In this document: piece after piece, positions 40,846 to 48,852 of the stretch
Layout: each line of letters opens with the position of its first letter
Numbering within the stretch: position 1 is the stretch's first letter
Origin: Roseovarius gaetbuli
GTDB taxonomy: Bacteria > Pseudomonadota > Alphaproteobacteria > Rhodobacterales > Rhodobacteraceae
Length of the DNA stretch: 64,000 nt
Assembly (NCBI RefSeq): GCF_900172365.1
Contig: NZ_FWFJ01000011.1
Span: 1-64,000, forward strand
Direction: 5' to 3'
Translations under genes and position numbers: made by a program
Notes under the pieces: model-generated
Seen by the model: the letters and a program-made list of their open reading frames with translations, nothing else
Database searches by the model: none
What the model was told of the DNA's origin: nothing

Positions 40846-43569
40846 ATGACGCACAAACGGCCCGATCCGCATCACGCGGGCGTCTTGACCTCGGTGCCGC
40901 ATGCTCTGAGCGTGCGCGACATTACCGCTCTATACAAGACGTCGCTGGCCGAGGGGCTGACATCGGGCGAGGCCGGGGCAAGGCTGGCCAGCGTCGGTCC
41001 AAACCAGATCACCACCAAAAAGCCGAAGAACGCCGCGCAGGTGCTCTTGCACCAGTTCGACAGCCCGGTTGTTCTGCTGTTGCTGGCGGCGGCGGTGATT
41101 GCCCTGGCGTTTGGCGAGTGGAAAGAGGGCATCGCCATCGGGTTGGTCCTGGTTCTCAACGCGATCATCGGCTTTACCACGGAATGGCGCGCCGCCCGCT
41201 CGATGGAGGCGCTGCGCAAGCTGGGCAACCTTACCACGCGTCTGCGCCGGGATGGGCGTTCTGTTCTGCGGCCTGCGGTGGACATCGTGCCCGGTGACAT
41301 CGTCGTGCTTGAGGGCGGTGATGTCGTCACGGCGGATTTGCGGCTTTTGGAGGCATCAAACCTCGCGATTGATGAATCCGCCCTGACCGGCGAATCCCTC
41401 GCCGTTGACAAATCCACCGCCGCCGTCGCGCCGGATTGCCCGATTGGCGACAGGTCGTGCATGGCCTTCAAGGGCACATCCGTCAGCCGCGGCAGCGCCA
41501 TCGGCGTAGTGGTTGCCACCGGGGTGAATACCGAGCTTGGCAGGATCTCCGAGCTGGTCGACACCGCAACCCCCGAGCGCTCGCCGCTGGAGCGACAGCT
41601 TGAACGTCTGAGCGGTCAGTTGATCAAATTCACCTTTGTCGTCGTGGCCGCCCTTGGGGCGCTTGGCGTGTTCAAGGGGGGCGATCCATTCCTGATGATC
41701 GAGGCCTCGATCGCGCTTGCGGTTGCGGCCATCCCAGAGGGGCTTCCTGTGGTGGCGACAATGGCACTGGCGCGCGGGATGTGGCGCATGGCTCGGCACA
41801 ACGCCTTGATTGAACGCTTGTCGGCGGTTGAAACACTGGGCGCGACCACCGTGATCTTCACCGATAAAACCGGCACCTTGACCGAAAACAACATGGTGCT
41901 TCAAAGGATCGACTGCGCCGACGGGGCCTATGTTCTGGCGCCCGATGACGGGCGGTTCGTGGCGCAAATGCCCGGCGAGAGCGCGGTGACGGATCGGGCC
42001 TGTCTTGACGATATCCTCATGGCCTCGGTGCTTTGCAACAATGCCGAGCTTGGCGATGGCGAGGCCAAGCATACCGGCGACCCGTTGGAGCAGGCGTTGC
42101 TGATTGGCGCGCAGGCAAACGGGATGTCGCAACAGGAGTGTCAGGCTCGCCATCCAAGGCGGCTTGAAATTGCGTTTGATTCAACGACCAAGCTGATGGC
42201 CTCGGTCAATCAGTCGGATGGCGGGCTTGTCATGTGGGTCAAGGGCGCGCCCGAGGCCGTTCTCAAGGCGTGCTCGAAGATGCGCGGCCCCGAGGGCGCA
42301 TTGCTTGCTCTTGACGGTGAGGCACTGGCATTCTGGAACGCGCGCACCGATGAGATGGCCGCAGGCGGGATGCGCGTTCTGGCGGTCGCGACACGTGGGT
42401 TGGCCGCAGCCGAGGATGCCGAGTATGCGGGGCTGACCTTTCTGGGGTTGCTCGGGCTGTTTGACCCGCCGCGCGAAGAGGTTCCGCTGGCGCTTGAACA
42501 TTGCCGCTCGGCTGGCATCCGGGTGATCATGATGACCGGCGATCATGCGGTGACGGCCAGGAATATCTCCAAGGCCGTCACCCTGACCAGGGGCGAGCCG
42601 GTGGTGATCGAAGGCGCAAACATGCCCCCGGTTGCCGAGATGTCCGAGGTCGAGCTTGAGCGCATGCGCCGGGCGGATGTCTTTGCCCGCGTCAGCCCCG
42701 CCCAAAAGCTGGAGTTGATCACCGCCTATCAAAAGGCCGGGCATATCGTGGCCATGACCGGGGATGGGGTGAACGACGCGCCAGCCCTCAAACAGGCCGA
42801 TATCGGCGTGGCGATGGGGCTGCGCGGCACACAGGTTGCACGCGAGGCGGCGGCGATGGTGCTGCGCGACGATGCCTTTGGGTCAATCGTGGCGGCCATC
42901 CACGAGGGGCGGGTGATTTTCCGCAATATCCAGCGCTTTGTCGGCTATCTTCTGTCGTGCAATCTCGGTGAAATCCTGGTCATCGGCGGGGCGATCCTTG
43001 TCGGGCTTCCGCTGCCGTTGATGCCGCTGCAAATCCTGTTTCTCAATCTTGTCACGGATGTTTTCCCCGCCTTCGCCCTTGGCGTCGGTGAGGGGCGCGA
43101 CAATGTCCTGAACCGCCCGCCGCGTGATCCCGCAAAGCCGATCGTCACGGGCTCGATCTGGTTCGCCATCGTCTTTCAGAGCGTGAGCATCGCCGCCGCC
43201 ACCCTTGCGGCCTTTCTTGTGGCCCAAAGCCATCTGGGCATGCCGCCCGAGGCCGCGGTGACGGTGTCTTTCCTGACGCTTGCCTTTGCGCAGCTTTGGC
43301 ATGTTTTCAATATGCGTGACCCAAGGTCGGGCCTGTTCCTGAATGAAATTACCCGCAACGGCTTTGTCTGGGGGGCTTTGGCGTTAAGCACCGTCTCGTT
43401 GATTGCCGCCCTTGCCATCCCCCCCGTGGCCGAGGCGCTTGACCTGAACATGCCGGACGCTCCTGCGTGGGTGCTGATCCTCGCAATGAGCCTTGTGCCA
43501 TTGCTGCTTGGGCAAATCGCGAAGGTCGCGTTGGGCCTGCGATACAGCGCCCGTCAGGCCGCCGCCTGA
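40846..43569 (+). CDS. P2-type cation-transporting ATPase (Ca2+-ATPase-like)
   Basis: 907 residues. TGES actuator motif (DESALTGESLAVDK), phosphorylation motif DKTGTLT, nucleotide-domain KGAPE, hinge TGDGVNDAP, and ten membrane spans. M4 has AAIPEGLP and M6 NLVTDVFPA, which keep the glutamate and aspartate of the single Ca2+/Mn2+ site found in PMR1/SPCA-type pumps. Related pumps often appear in low-oxygen regulons (for example mycobacterial CtpF), which fits the location. Ion specificity is not proven. The gene is divergent from the DNR-type regulator. Confidence 0.88.
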   Translation: MTHKRPDPHHAGVLTSVPHALSVRDITALYKTSLAEGLTSGEAGARLASVGPNQITTKKPKNAAQVLLHQFDSPVVLLLLAAAVIALAFGEWKEGIAIGLVLVLNAIIGFTTEWRAARSMEALRKLGNLTTRLRRDGRSVLRPAVDIVPGDIVVLEGGDVVTADLRLLEASNLAIDESALTGESLAVDKSTAAVAPDCPIGDRSCMAFKGTSVSRGSAIGVVVATGVNTELGRISELVDTATPERSPLERQLERLSGQLIKFTFVVVAALGALGVFKGGDPFLMIEASIALAVAAIPEGLPVVATMALARGMWRMARHNALIERLSAVETLGATTVIFTDKTGTLTENNMVLQRIDCADGAYVLAPDDGRFVAQMPGESAVTDRACLDDILMASVLCNNAELGDGEAKHTGDPLEQALLIGAQANGMSQQECQARHPRRLEIAFDSTTKLMASVNQSDGGLVMWVKGAPEAVLKACSKMRGPEGALLALDGEALAFWNARTDEMAAGGMRVLAVATRGLAAAEDAEYAGLTFLGLLGLFDPPREEVPLALEHCRSAGIRVIMMTGDHAVTARNISKAVTLTRGEPVVIEGANMPPVAEMSEVELERMRRADVFARVSPAQKLELITAYQKAGHIVAMTGDGVNDAPALKQADIGVAMGLRGTQVAREAAAMVLRDDAFGSIVAAIHEGRVIFRNIQRFVGYLLSCNLGEILVIGGAILVGLPLPLMPLQILFLNLVTDVFPAFALGVGEGRDNVLNRPPRDPAKPIVTGSIWFAIVFQSVSIAAATLAAFLVAQSHLGMPPEAAVTVSFLTLAFAQLWHVFNMRDPRSGLFLNEITRNGFVWGALALSTVSLIAALAIPPVAEALDLNMPDAPAWVLILAMSLVPLLLGQIAKVALGLRYSARQAAA

Positions 43570-43590
43570 CGTGTGGAACGTGAGGTCACT

Positions 43591-43679
43591 TTGACCTTCG
43601 CGCCATACCACTGGTGCATGAGAATGAGCTCAATCCAGCCAGATGGCTGGCCGGCAAAGCGCTAAGCTCCACCGGCCAG
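43591..43679. terminator. Convergent-gene hairpin region
   Basis: Between the ATPase gene and the convergent NCS1 permease gene lie AGGTCA-CTT-TGACCT just after the ATPase stop and a larger inverted repeat CTGGCCGG (43647-43654) / CCGGCCAG (43672-43679). These could form a bidirectional terminator. No long T-tract is visible. Confidence 0.4.
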
Positions 43680-43686
43680 ACCAAGG

Positions 43687-45129
43687 TCAAACCTTCACGT
43701 GGTCCTTGGCCAATGCGTGATAGATTACGCCGCCAAGCAGGGCGCCAATTACCCAGTTGAAGCCAGACAGTATCTCGAACCACGGGATCCAGACGGTCGC
43801 GACAGAAAAGATCGCCGCCGCACCGAACGCCTTGACGGCGGCGCTGTTCCAGCCGTTGTCGTAGTGATAGATGCCGCTCTCCATGTTGTAGAGATCTGCT
43901 TCACGCAATTGCTCGTTACGGTGGACATAGTAGTCGACGATCATGATGCCGAAGATCGGTGCGAGCACTGCGCCGAGCGTGTTGACAAATCCACTGATGC
44001 CAACCTGACTGATGAAGCTTACCCACAATCCGCCGATCACCAGGGCAAACAGTGATGTGATCAAGCCGGCCTTGCGAAAGCTGATCTTCTCGGGGGACAG
44101 GTTGGCGATGCCGTTGACCGCTGGAACGAAGTTTGCAACCAAGTTGATCCCGACCGTCGCGGCGAAAAAGGTAATCGCGCCAATAACTCCAAGAAGCACG
44201 CTGTCGGTGCGCCCGATGATTTCTGTCGGATTGATGATTGCTTCGCCATAGACCACTGCGGCCCCGCCGGTCGTCAGAAGCGCCAGTCCCGAGAACAAAA
44301 TCATGTTGAACGGCAGACCGGCCAGGTTGCCCAGTTTCATCGTCCGCTTGTCCTTGGCATAGCGCGAGAAGTCGCTGAAATTGATCATGACAGCCGCGAA
44401 ATAGGCGACCATCGTGCCAACGATGGCGATGAACCCTTTAAACTCTGTCCAGGCCGTGCCTTCGGGATTGGCAAAGATCGTCGCTGTGGCCGAGAGAAGC
44501 TGACCGTCAGAGCGCTGCCAAAGCACAACCACAAGGCCTATCATCACCAGATACACAAACGGGCCGGCAATGTTCAGGAAAGTCTCGACCCAATTCATCC
44601 CGCGCCAGAAAACAACGATATGAAAACCCCAGACGATTATGAAGGAAATCCAGTCGATACCTGTAAGCCCGAGGAACTCGGCTCCGCCGCTTGTACCTGT
44701 GAGCGAACGGATCAGCAGGGCGAGCGCGGTCGAGGCAAAATAGACCTGAACGCCGTACCAGAACACCGCCACAACCGCGCGAAGAACAGCAGGGAGCTTT
44801 GCGCCTTGAGTTCCAAGGCTCGCGCGGGCGAAGACCGGGTAGGGAATGCCGTATTTCTCACCGGCAGCACCAGACAGGTTGACCATCCACATGACAAAAA
44901 ACGCGGCTGTGATCAAAGCTGCGAATGCTGTCCATCCACCGACGCCAAACGAAATGAACAGCGATGCCACAAGGGAATACCCGAAGAGCGACTGAATATC
45001 GTTTGCCCAGATGTTGAAGATGGCGAACCACCCCCAGGTTTTTTCGTCGGCACCGGCTGGATTGAGTATGTTTCCGTCCGGGTCCATCGTACCGCCATGC
45101 GCGACGTGCGCGTCATCAATTGAAGCCAT
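43687..45129 (-). CDS. NCS1 family purine/pyrimidine-related permease
   Basis: 480 residues from ATG 45129, preceded by AGGGAGA. Twelve hydrophobic spans; the NCS1 landmarks FAIFNIWANDIQSLFGYSL and VIMINFSDFSRYA are present. Members import cytosine, uracil, hydantoin, allantoin or thiamine with Na+ or H+; the substrate is not determined. It is divergent from a FadR-type regulator over a palindrome. Codon usage and base composition look less GC-rich than the neighbouring nor and pha genes, suggesting separate acquisition. Confidence 0.85.
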   Translation of the reverse strand: MASIDDAHVAHGGTMDPDGNILNPAGADEKTWGWFAIFNIWANDIQSLFGYSLVASLFISFGVGGWTAFAALITAAFFVMWMVNLSGAAGEKYGIPYPVFARASLGTQGAKLPAVLRAVVAVFWYGVQVYFASTALALLIRSLTGTSGGAEFLGLTGIDWISFIIVWGFHIVVFWRGMNWVETFLNIAGPFVYLVMIGLVVVLWQRSDGQLLSATATIFANPEGTAWTEFKGFIAIVGTMVAYFAAVMINFSDFSRYAKDKRTMKLGNLAGLPFNMILFSGLALLTTGGAAVVYGEAIINPTEIIGRTDSVLLGVIGAITFFAATVGINLVANFVPAVNGIANLSPEKISFRKAGLITSLFALVIGGLWVSFISQVGISGFVNTLGAVLAPIFGIMIVDYYVHRNEQLREADLYNMESGIYHYDNGWNSAAVKAFGAAAIFSVATVWIPWFEILSGFNWVIGALLGGVIYHALAKDHVKV

Positions 45130-45218
45130 TTTTTTCTCCCTGAACCCGGCAATCGGGTAGAATTTCGGTTCTCTGCAGGTGTCTGTCCAAATTGAACTTG
45201 CAACTGAAATGTTACTAG

Positions 45219-45236
45219 GTATCTTACGTAATATAC
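45219..45236. promoter_or_regulatory. GntR-type operator candidate (18-bp palindrome)
   Basis: GTATCTTACGTAATATAC is palindromic at 16 of 18 positions; only the fifth base from each end breaks symmetry. It lies in the AT-rich gap between the permease gene (about 90 bases upstream of its ATG) and the GntR regulator gene (about 60 bases before its ATG). It is the obvious site for the adjacent regulator. Confidence 0.65.
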
Positions 45237-45298
45237 TATCAAATAACTCAGTTAACACTTTGCCGACTTAGTTGATAATGTCGCAGCGGGGCAAACAA

Positions 45299-45955
45299 AT
45301 GAGTCAGCATACTGACGGCCAACCCTCAGCGGAAAAAGCGCAACATGCGCTTTGGGCCGCGCTTCGAACGGGGAAATTGCGAGACGGCCAGTTCCTGTCG
45401 ATGACGCAACTGGTCGACATGCTTGATTGCCCGATTGCGGCGATCCGCGAGGCCGTCAAGCAGGCCAGCGCACTCGGTTTGGTGTCCACATTTCCGAAAC
45501 GCGGCGTTCAAGTTATGGAAGCGCGCCCCGAAACCATTCGGGACTGTCTCGATTTTCGGATGGTATTGGACATGGAAGGCGCACGACGGCGGATCGCTGA
45601 CGGTGCATTTTCGGAGCTGAAACCCCTGCGGGCGCTGCACGATGACATGTTGCACGCGGCCCACAATGGCGCGGAAAACGATCTTCCGGCAAAGGCCATT
45701 CAAGTTGACCTGGCGTTGCACAACTATCTGGTCGAGGGGCTCGGCAATCTCCAGCTTGCGGCCGCCTATGACGCCAATCGGATGCGCATTGCCATCATCC
45801 AGAACGCGCGCCCGTTTGTTCAAGACCGCATCGTATCTGCAATGGAAGAGCACCTTTCAATCATTGATGCCCTGGAAGGCCGTGACGTTGGTGCCGCTGA
45901 GCATGCAATCCGATTTCACTGCCAACAGACGTTGCGTTGGTGGGGCGTTGCGTGA
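45299..45955 (+). CDS. GntR family (FadR/FCD-type) regulator
   Basis: 218 residues from ATG 45299; in-frame TTG 45272 and ATG 45278 are alternatives. The N-terminal winged helix (ALRTGKLRDGQFLSMTQLVDMLDCPIAAIREAVKQASALG) is followed by a helical FCD effector domain (CLDFRMVLDMEGARRR, DLALHNYLVEG, EEHLSIIDALEGRDVGAAEHAIRFH) with the metal-binding Asp/His pattern of this group. It is divergent from the NCS1 permease and probably controls it in response to the imported compound or a derivative. Confidence 0.85.
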   Translation: MSQHTDGQPSAEKAQHALWAALRTGKLRDGQFLSMTQLVDMLDCPIAAIREAVKQASALGLVSTFPKRGVQVMEARPETIRDCLDFRMVLDMEGARRRIADGAFSELKPLRALHDDMLHAAHNGAENDLPAKAIQVDLALHNYLVEGLGNLQLAAAYDANRMRIAIIQNARPFVQDRIVSAMEEHLSIIDALEGRDVGAAEHAIRFHCQQTLRWWGVA

Positions 45956-46104
45956 CATCCTAATTTTATTCGCTTTTCGATCAGCCAAGGCACGTTGACT
46001 GCGAGGCGACCCGCCAAAACCTGGTGGCGTAATTTGCAAAGCAGAACGTCATGAAGAATCCGGCAAAAGCGCGTTTTGCGCCACGCACCTGACCTTCGCG
46101 CGCC

Positions 46105-47907
46105 TCACATCTGGTGAACATAGGTTCCGGGCGCGGGGCAAAGCGGGGCCAGGTCGGCGTCGGGATTTCCCATTTGGGGCAGGGGGCTGTTGCGCGGGTT
46201 CTTCCGGCCAAGCCAGGCGGCGTATTTCGGCCACCATGATCCGGGCTCGCTCGGGTGCGCGGCAAGCCAGCGATCAGCCCCCCGATAAAGCGCCCCCGGT
46301 GCCCTGTGCCCGATGCGGAAATGGCGGCCGGGGTGGCCGGGTTCGCTCAGGATTCCGCCGTTGTGGCCGCCTTTGGTCAAGACGAAGGTCAGGTCGCAAT
46401 CGGTGAAGAGCTGGGTCTTGTAAACCGATTTCCATGGCGCGATGTGGTCGGATTCGGTTGCGATGACGAACATCGGCACGGCGATATCCTTGAGGGCGAT
46501 GACCCGCCCCTCGACGGCAAACCGCCCCGCCGTCAGCCGGTTTTCCAGAAACAGCCCGCGAAGGTATTCTGAATGCATGCGCGCGGGCATGCGGGTGGTA
46601 TCGCCGTTCCAGACCGTGATATCCGTCGGCAGGTCGTCCTTGCCAAGGAAATAGCGGTTCACGGCGCGGGTATAGATCAGGTCCTCGGCGCGGATCGAGG
46701 CAAAGGTGCGCGTCATCTGGGGGCGGTCAAGATAGCCCTGTTCCCACATCATGTCCTCGACAAAGGCGACCTGGCTTTCGTCGACAAACAGCAAAAGCTC
46801 GCCCGCCTCGGCAAAATCCACCTGCGCCGCCATCAGCGTGACCGAGGCCAGCCGGTCGTCGCCGTCTCGCGCCATGGTGGCCGCCGTGATGGCAAGCAGG
46901 GTGCCGCCAAGACAATAGCCGTTCGCGTGGACCTTTTGATCGGGCACAATCGCATTGATCGCGTCAAGCGCCGCCAGAACGCCACGTTTGCGATAGTCCT
47001 CAAGCGACAAGTCGGCCTGATCCGCCGTGGGATTGCACCACGAAATCATGAACACGCTAAAGCCCTGGCCAACCAGATAGTTGATCATCGAATTCTGCGG
47101 TGACAGGTCGAGGATATAGTATTTCATGATCCATGCAGGCACGAAAAGCACCGGCTCGGCGCGCACCGTCTTGGTCTTGGGCGTGTATTGGATAAGCTCG
47201 AACAGGTCATTGCGAAACACCACTTCGCCCGGCGTGCAGGCCAGATCGGTGCCGATCTGATAGCCCTCGGGCGCGGGTTTGTGGGTCTGGGTGAGGGTTT
47301 GCATCACATCCTCGGTGAAATGGCTGGCGCCCTCGATCAGGTTGCGCCCGCCCTCGCGGATGGTCTCTTCGATGATTTCGGGGTTGGTGCCGGGAAAGTT
47401 GGAGGGCGACATCAGATCGAGCATCTGGCGCACCTGAAAGCGGGTGCGCTCTGCATCCTGCGGATCAAGCCCGCGGGTGGTGTCGGTGGCGTGATCCCAC
47501 CAGTCCTGCACTGCCAGAAAGCCTTGTTTCCAAAGGTTGAACGGCGGATTGTCCCAGGCGTCATGGGCAAAGCGGTGGTCATGGGGCTTGGCGGCGAAGG
47601 GGGCGGGCGTGTCTTTGCCGCTCAGGGCGCCGGTCGCATAGAACATCATCTTGAGGGCGTTGGTCTGGGCGCATTCGGCAAGCTCGAGCTGGCGACCGGG
47701 CGAGCGGGCAAGGTGCAGCGCCCAGTCGTTCCAGGCCTGTGACACCGAATAGGGCGAAACACCCCCCGTTGTATGGGCAAGCGCGGCGCGAATGGACCGG
47801 TCAAGGTTCTTGTGCGGATGCGCCACGGGCCGTGGTACAATCTCGTCGGGCTTTGCCGTGACCGTGACAGGCAGATTGGCAACCGGCTTTGGGGTGGTTT
47901 TGGCCAT
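46105..47907 (-). CDS. phaC: Class I poly(3-hydroxyalkanoate) synthase PhaC
   Basis: 600 residues from ATG 47907 (AGGAAA before it). The alpha/beta-hydrolase core holds the lipase-like box GYCLGGT with the catalytic Cys, and the catalytic Asp/His lie in ATESDHIAPW and GGHNGG. Length and the PSNFPGTNPEI segment are typical of class I synthases, which polymerise (R)-3-hydroxybutyryl-CoA at the granule surface. It is monocistronic here, divergent from an exporter operon, with an FNR-like box 92 bases upstream. No phaA/phaB or phasin gene is next to it. Confidence 0.93.
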   Translation of the reverse strand: MAKTTPKPVANLPVTVTAKPDEIVPRPVAHPHKNLDRSIRAALAHTTGGVSPYSVSQAWNDWALHLARSPGRQLELAECAQTNALKMMFYATGALSGKDTPAPFAAKPHDHRFAHDAWDNPPFNLWKQGFLAVQDWWDHATDTTRGLDPQDAERTRFQVRQMLDLMSPSNFPGTNPEIIEETIREGGRNLIEGASHFTEDVMQTLTQTHKPAPEGYQIGTDLACTPGEVVFRNDLFELIQYTPKTKTVRAEPVLFVPAWIMKYYILDLSPQNSMINYLVGQGFSVFMISWCNPTADQADLSLEDYRKRGVLAALDAINAIVPDQKVHANGYCLGGTLLAITAATMARDGDDRLASVTLMAAQVDFAEAGELLLFVDESQVAFVEDMMWEQGYLDRPQMTRTFASIRAEDLIYTRAVNRYFLGKDDLPTDITVWNGDTTRMPARMHSEYLRGLFLENRLTAGRFAVEGRVIALKDIAVPMFVIATESDHIAPWKSVYKTQLFTDCDLTFVLTKGGHNGGILSEPGHPGRHFRIGHRAPGALYRGADRWLAAHPSEPGSWWPKYAAWLGRKNPRNSPLPQMGNPDADLAPLCPAPGTYVHQM

Positions 47908-47992
47908 GGTTTTTCCTGTCGCAAAAGGGAGCCGCCCAAACATCTTGCGCGGCGCAGCGTCTGCACCATAGGCATGGCATCGGCGCGTTGCA

Positions 47993-48006
47993 TTGATCTG
48001 CGTCAG
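47993..48006 (-). promoter_or_regulatory. FNR/FixK-like box upstream of phaC
   Basis: TTGATCTGCGTCAG matches nine of ten consensus positions (TTGAT-N4-RTCAA). The centre is about 92 bases before the phaC ATG and 137 bases before the divergent ABC gene. The spacing favours control of phaC. Confidence 0.6.
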
Positions 48007-48076
48007 GGGGGAATGGCTCAAAACCGCTTGCCCGGTCGCAAATGGCCTCTGCCGCCACGCATTTAGGACCGGGCGG

Positions 48077-48090
48077 TTGCGCTACATCAA
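48077..48090 (+). promoter_or_regulatory. Possible FNR/FixK-like box before the exporter operon
   Basis: TTGCGCTACATCAA has one perfect half (ATCAA) and TTG of the other. Its centre is 53 bases before the ATPase ATG. This would place a -41.5 start site at the beginning of the ribosome site, leaving a very short leader. Weaker than the phaC-side box. Confidence 0.4.
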
Positions 48091-48136
48091 GGTCCGAACC
48101 GGCGGGCGGGCTAGTGTGAAGCCACAAGGAGGAACG

Positions 48137-48844
48137 ATGCCCGAAATCGTGTTCAGAACCCAAGGCGTGACCAAGGTCTATGATACGGGTGAACTTAAGG
48201 TTCATGCGTTGGCCGGGATTGATCTTGAGCTTTTTGCCGGCGAGTTGAGCGTCTTGCTTGGCCCATCTGGCAGTGGCAAATCGACCCTTCTGAATATTCT
48301 CGGCGGTCTTGATCATGCCACCGAAGGGCGGGTCTGGTTTCGCGATCTGGAGCTGACCGCGCTTGGCGACCGGGGGTTGACCCGGTATCGGCGCGATCAT
48401 GTCGGCTTTGTCTTTCAGTTCTACAATCTTGTCCCAAGCCTGAGCGCGCGCGAAAACGTACAGCTTGTGACCGATATCGCGCGTGATCCAATGGCCGCCG
48501 AAGAGGCGCTTGAGATGGTCGGGCTCGGGCATCGGCTGGATCATTTCCCGGCCGAGATGTCGGGCGGCGAACAGCAACGCGTCGCCATCGCCCGCGCGAT
48601 TGCAAAGCGGCCAGAGGTCTTGCTCTGTGACGAGCCGACCGGCGCGCTTGACAGCAAGACCGGCGTGCAGGTGCTTGAGGCGCTCAAGGCCATCAACGAC
48701 ACCCTTGGCACCACGACGGCGGTGATCACCCACAACGCGATGATCCGCAAAATGGCGCATCGGGTGATCTACTTTCAGGACGGGCGCGTGGCGCGGGTCG
48801 AGGTGAACGAGGCACAGATCGCGCCCTCAGAGATTTCGTGGTGA
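48137..48844 (+). CDS. ABC exporter ATPase (LolD/MacB type)
   Basis: 235 residues from ATG 48137 with an excellent ribosome site (AAGGAGGAACG). Walker [10 protein letters not shown], signature [19 protein letters not shown] and Walker [16 protein letters not shown] identify the LolD/MacB/DevA family. It works with the FtsX-type permease and HlyD-type adaptor encoded directly downstream. Its stop overlaps possible starts of the permease gene. Such ATPases drive mechanotransmission rather than membrane-spanning transport. Confidence 0.9.
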   Translation: MPEIVFRTQGVTKVYDTGELKVHALAGIDLELFAGELSVLLGPSGSGKSTLLNILGGLDHATEGRVWFRDLELTALGDRGLTRYRRDHVGFVFQFYNLVPSLSARENVQLVTDIARDPMAAEEALEMVGLGHRLDHFPAEMSGGEQQRVAIARAIAKRPEVLLCDEPTGALDSKTGVQVLEALKAINDTLGTTTAVITHNAMIRKMAHRVIYFQDGRVARVEVNEAQIAPSEISW

Positions 48845-48852
48845 TCGGTCCG

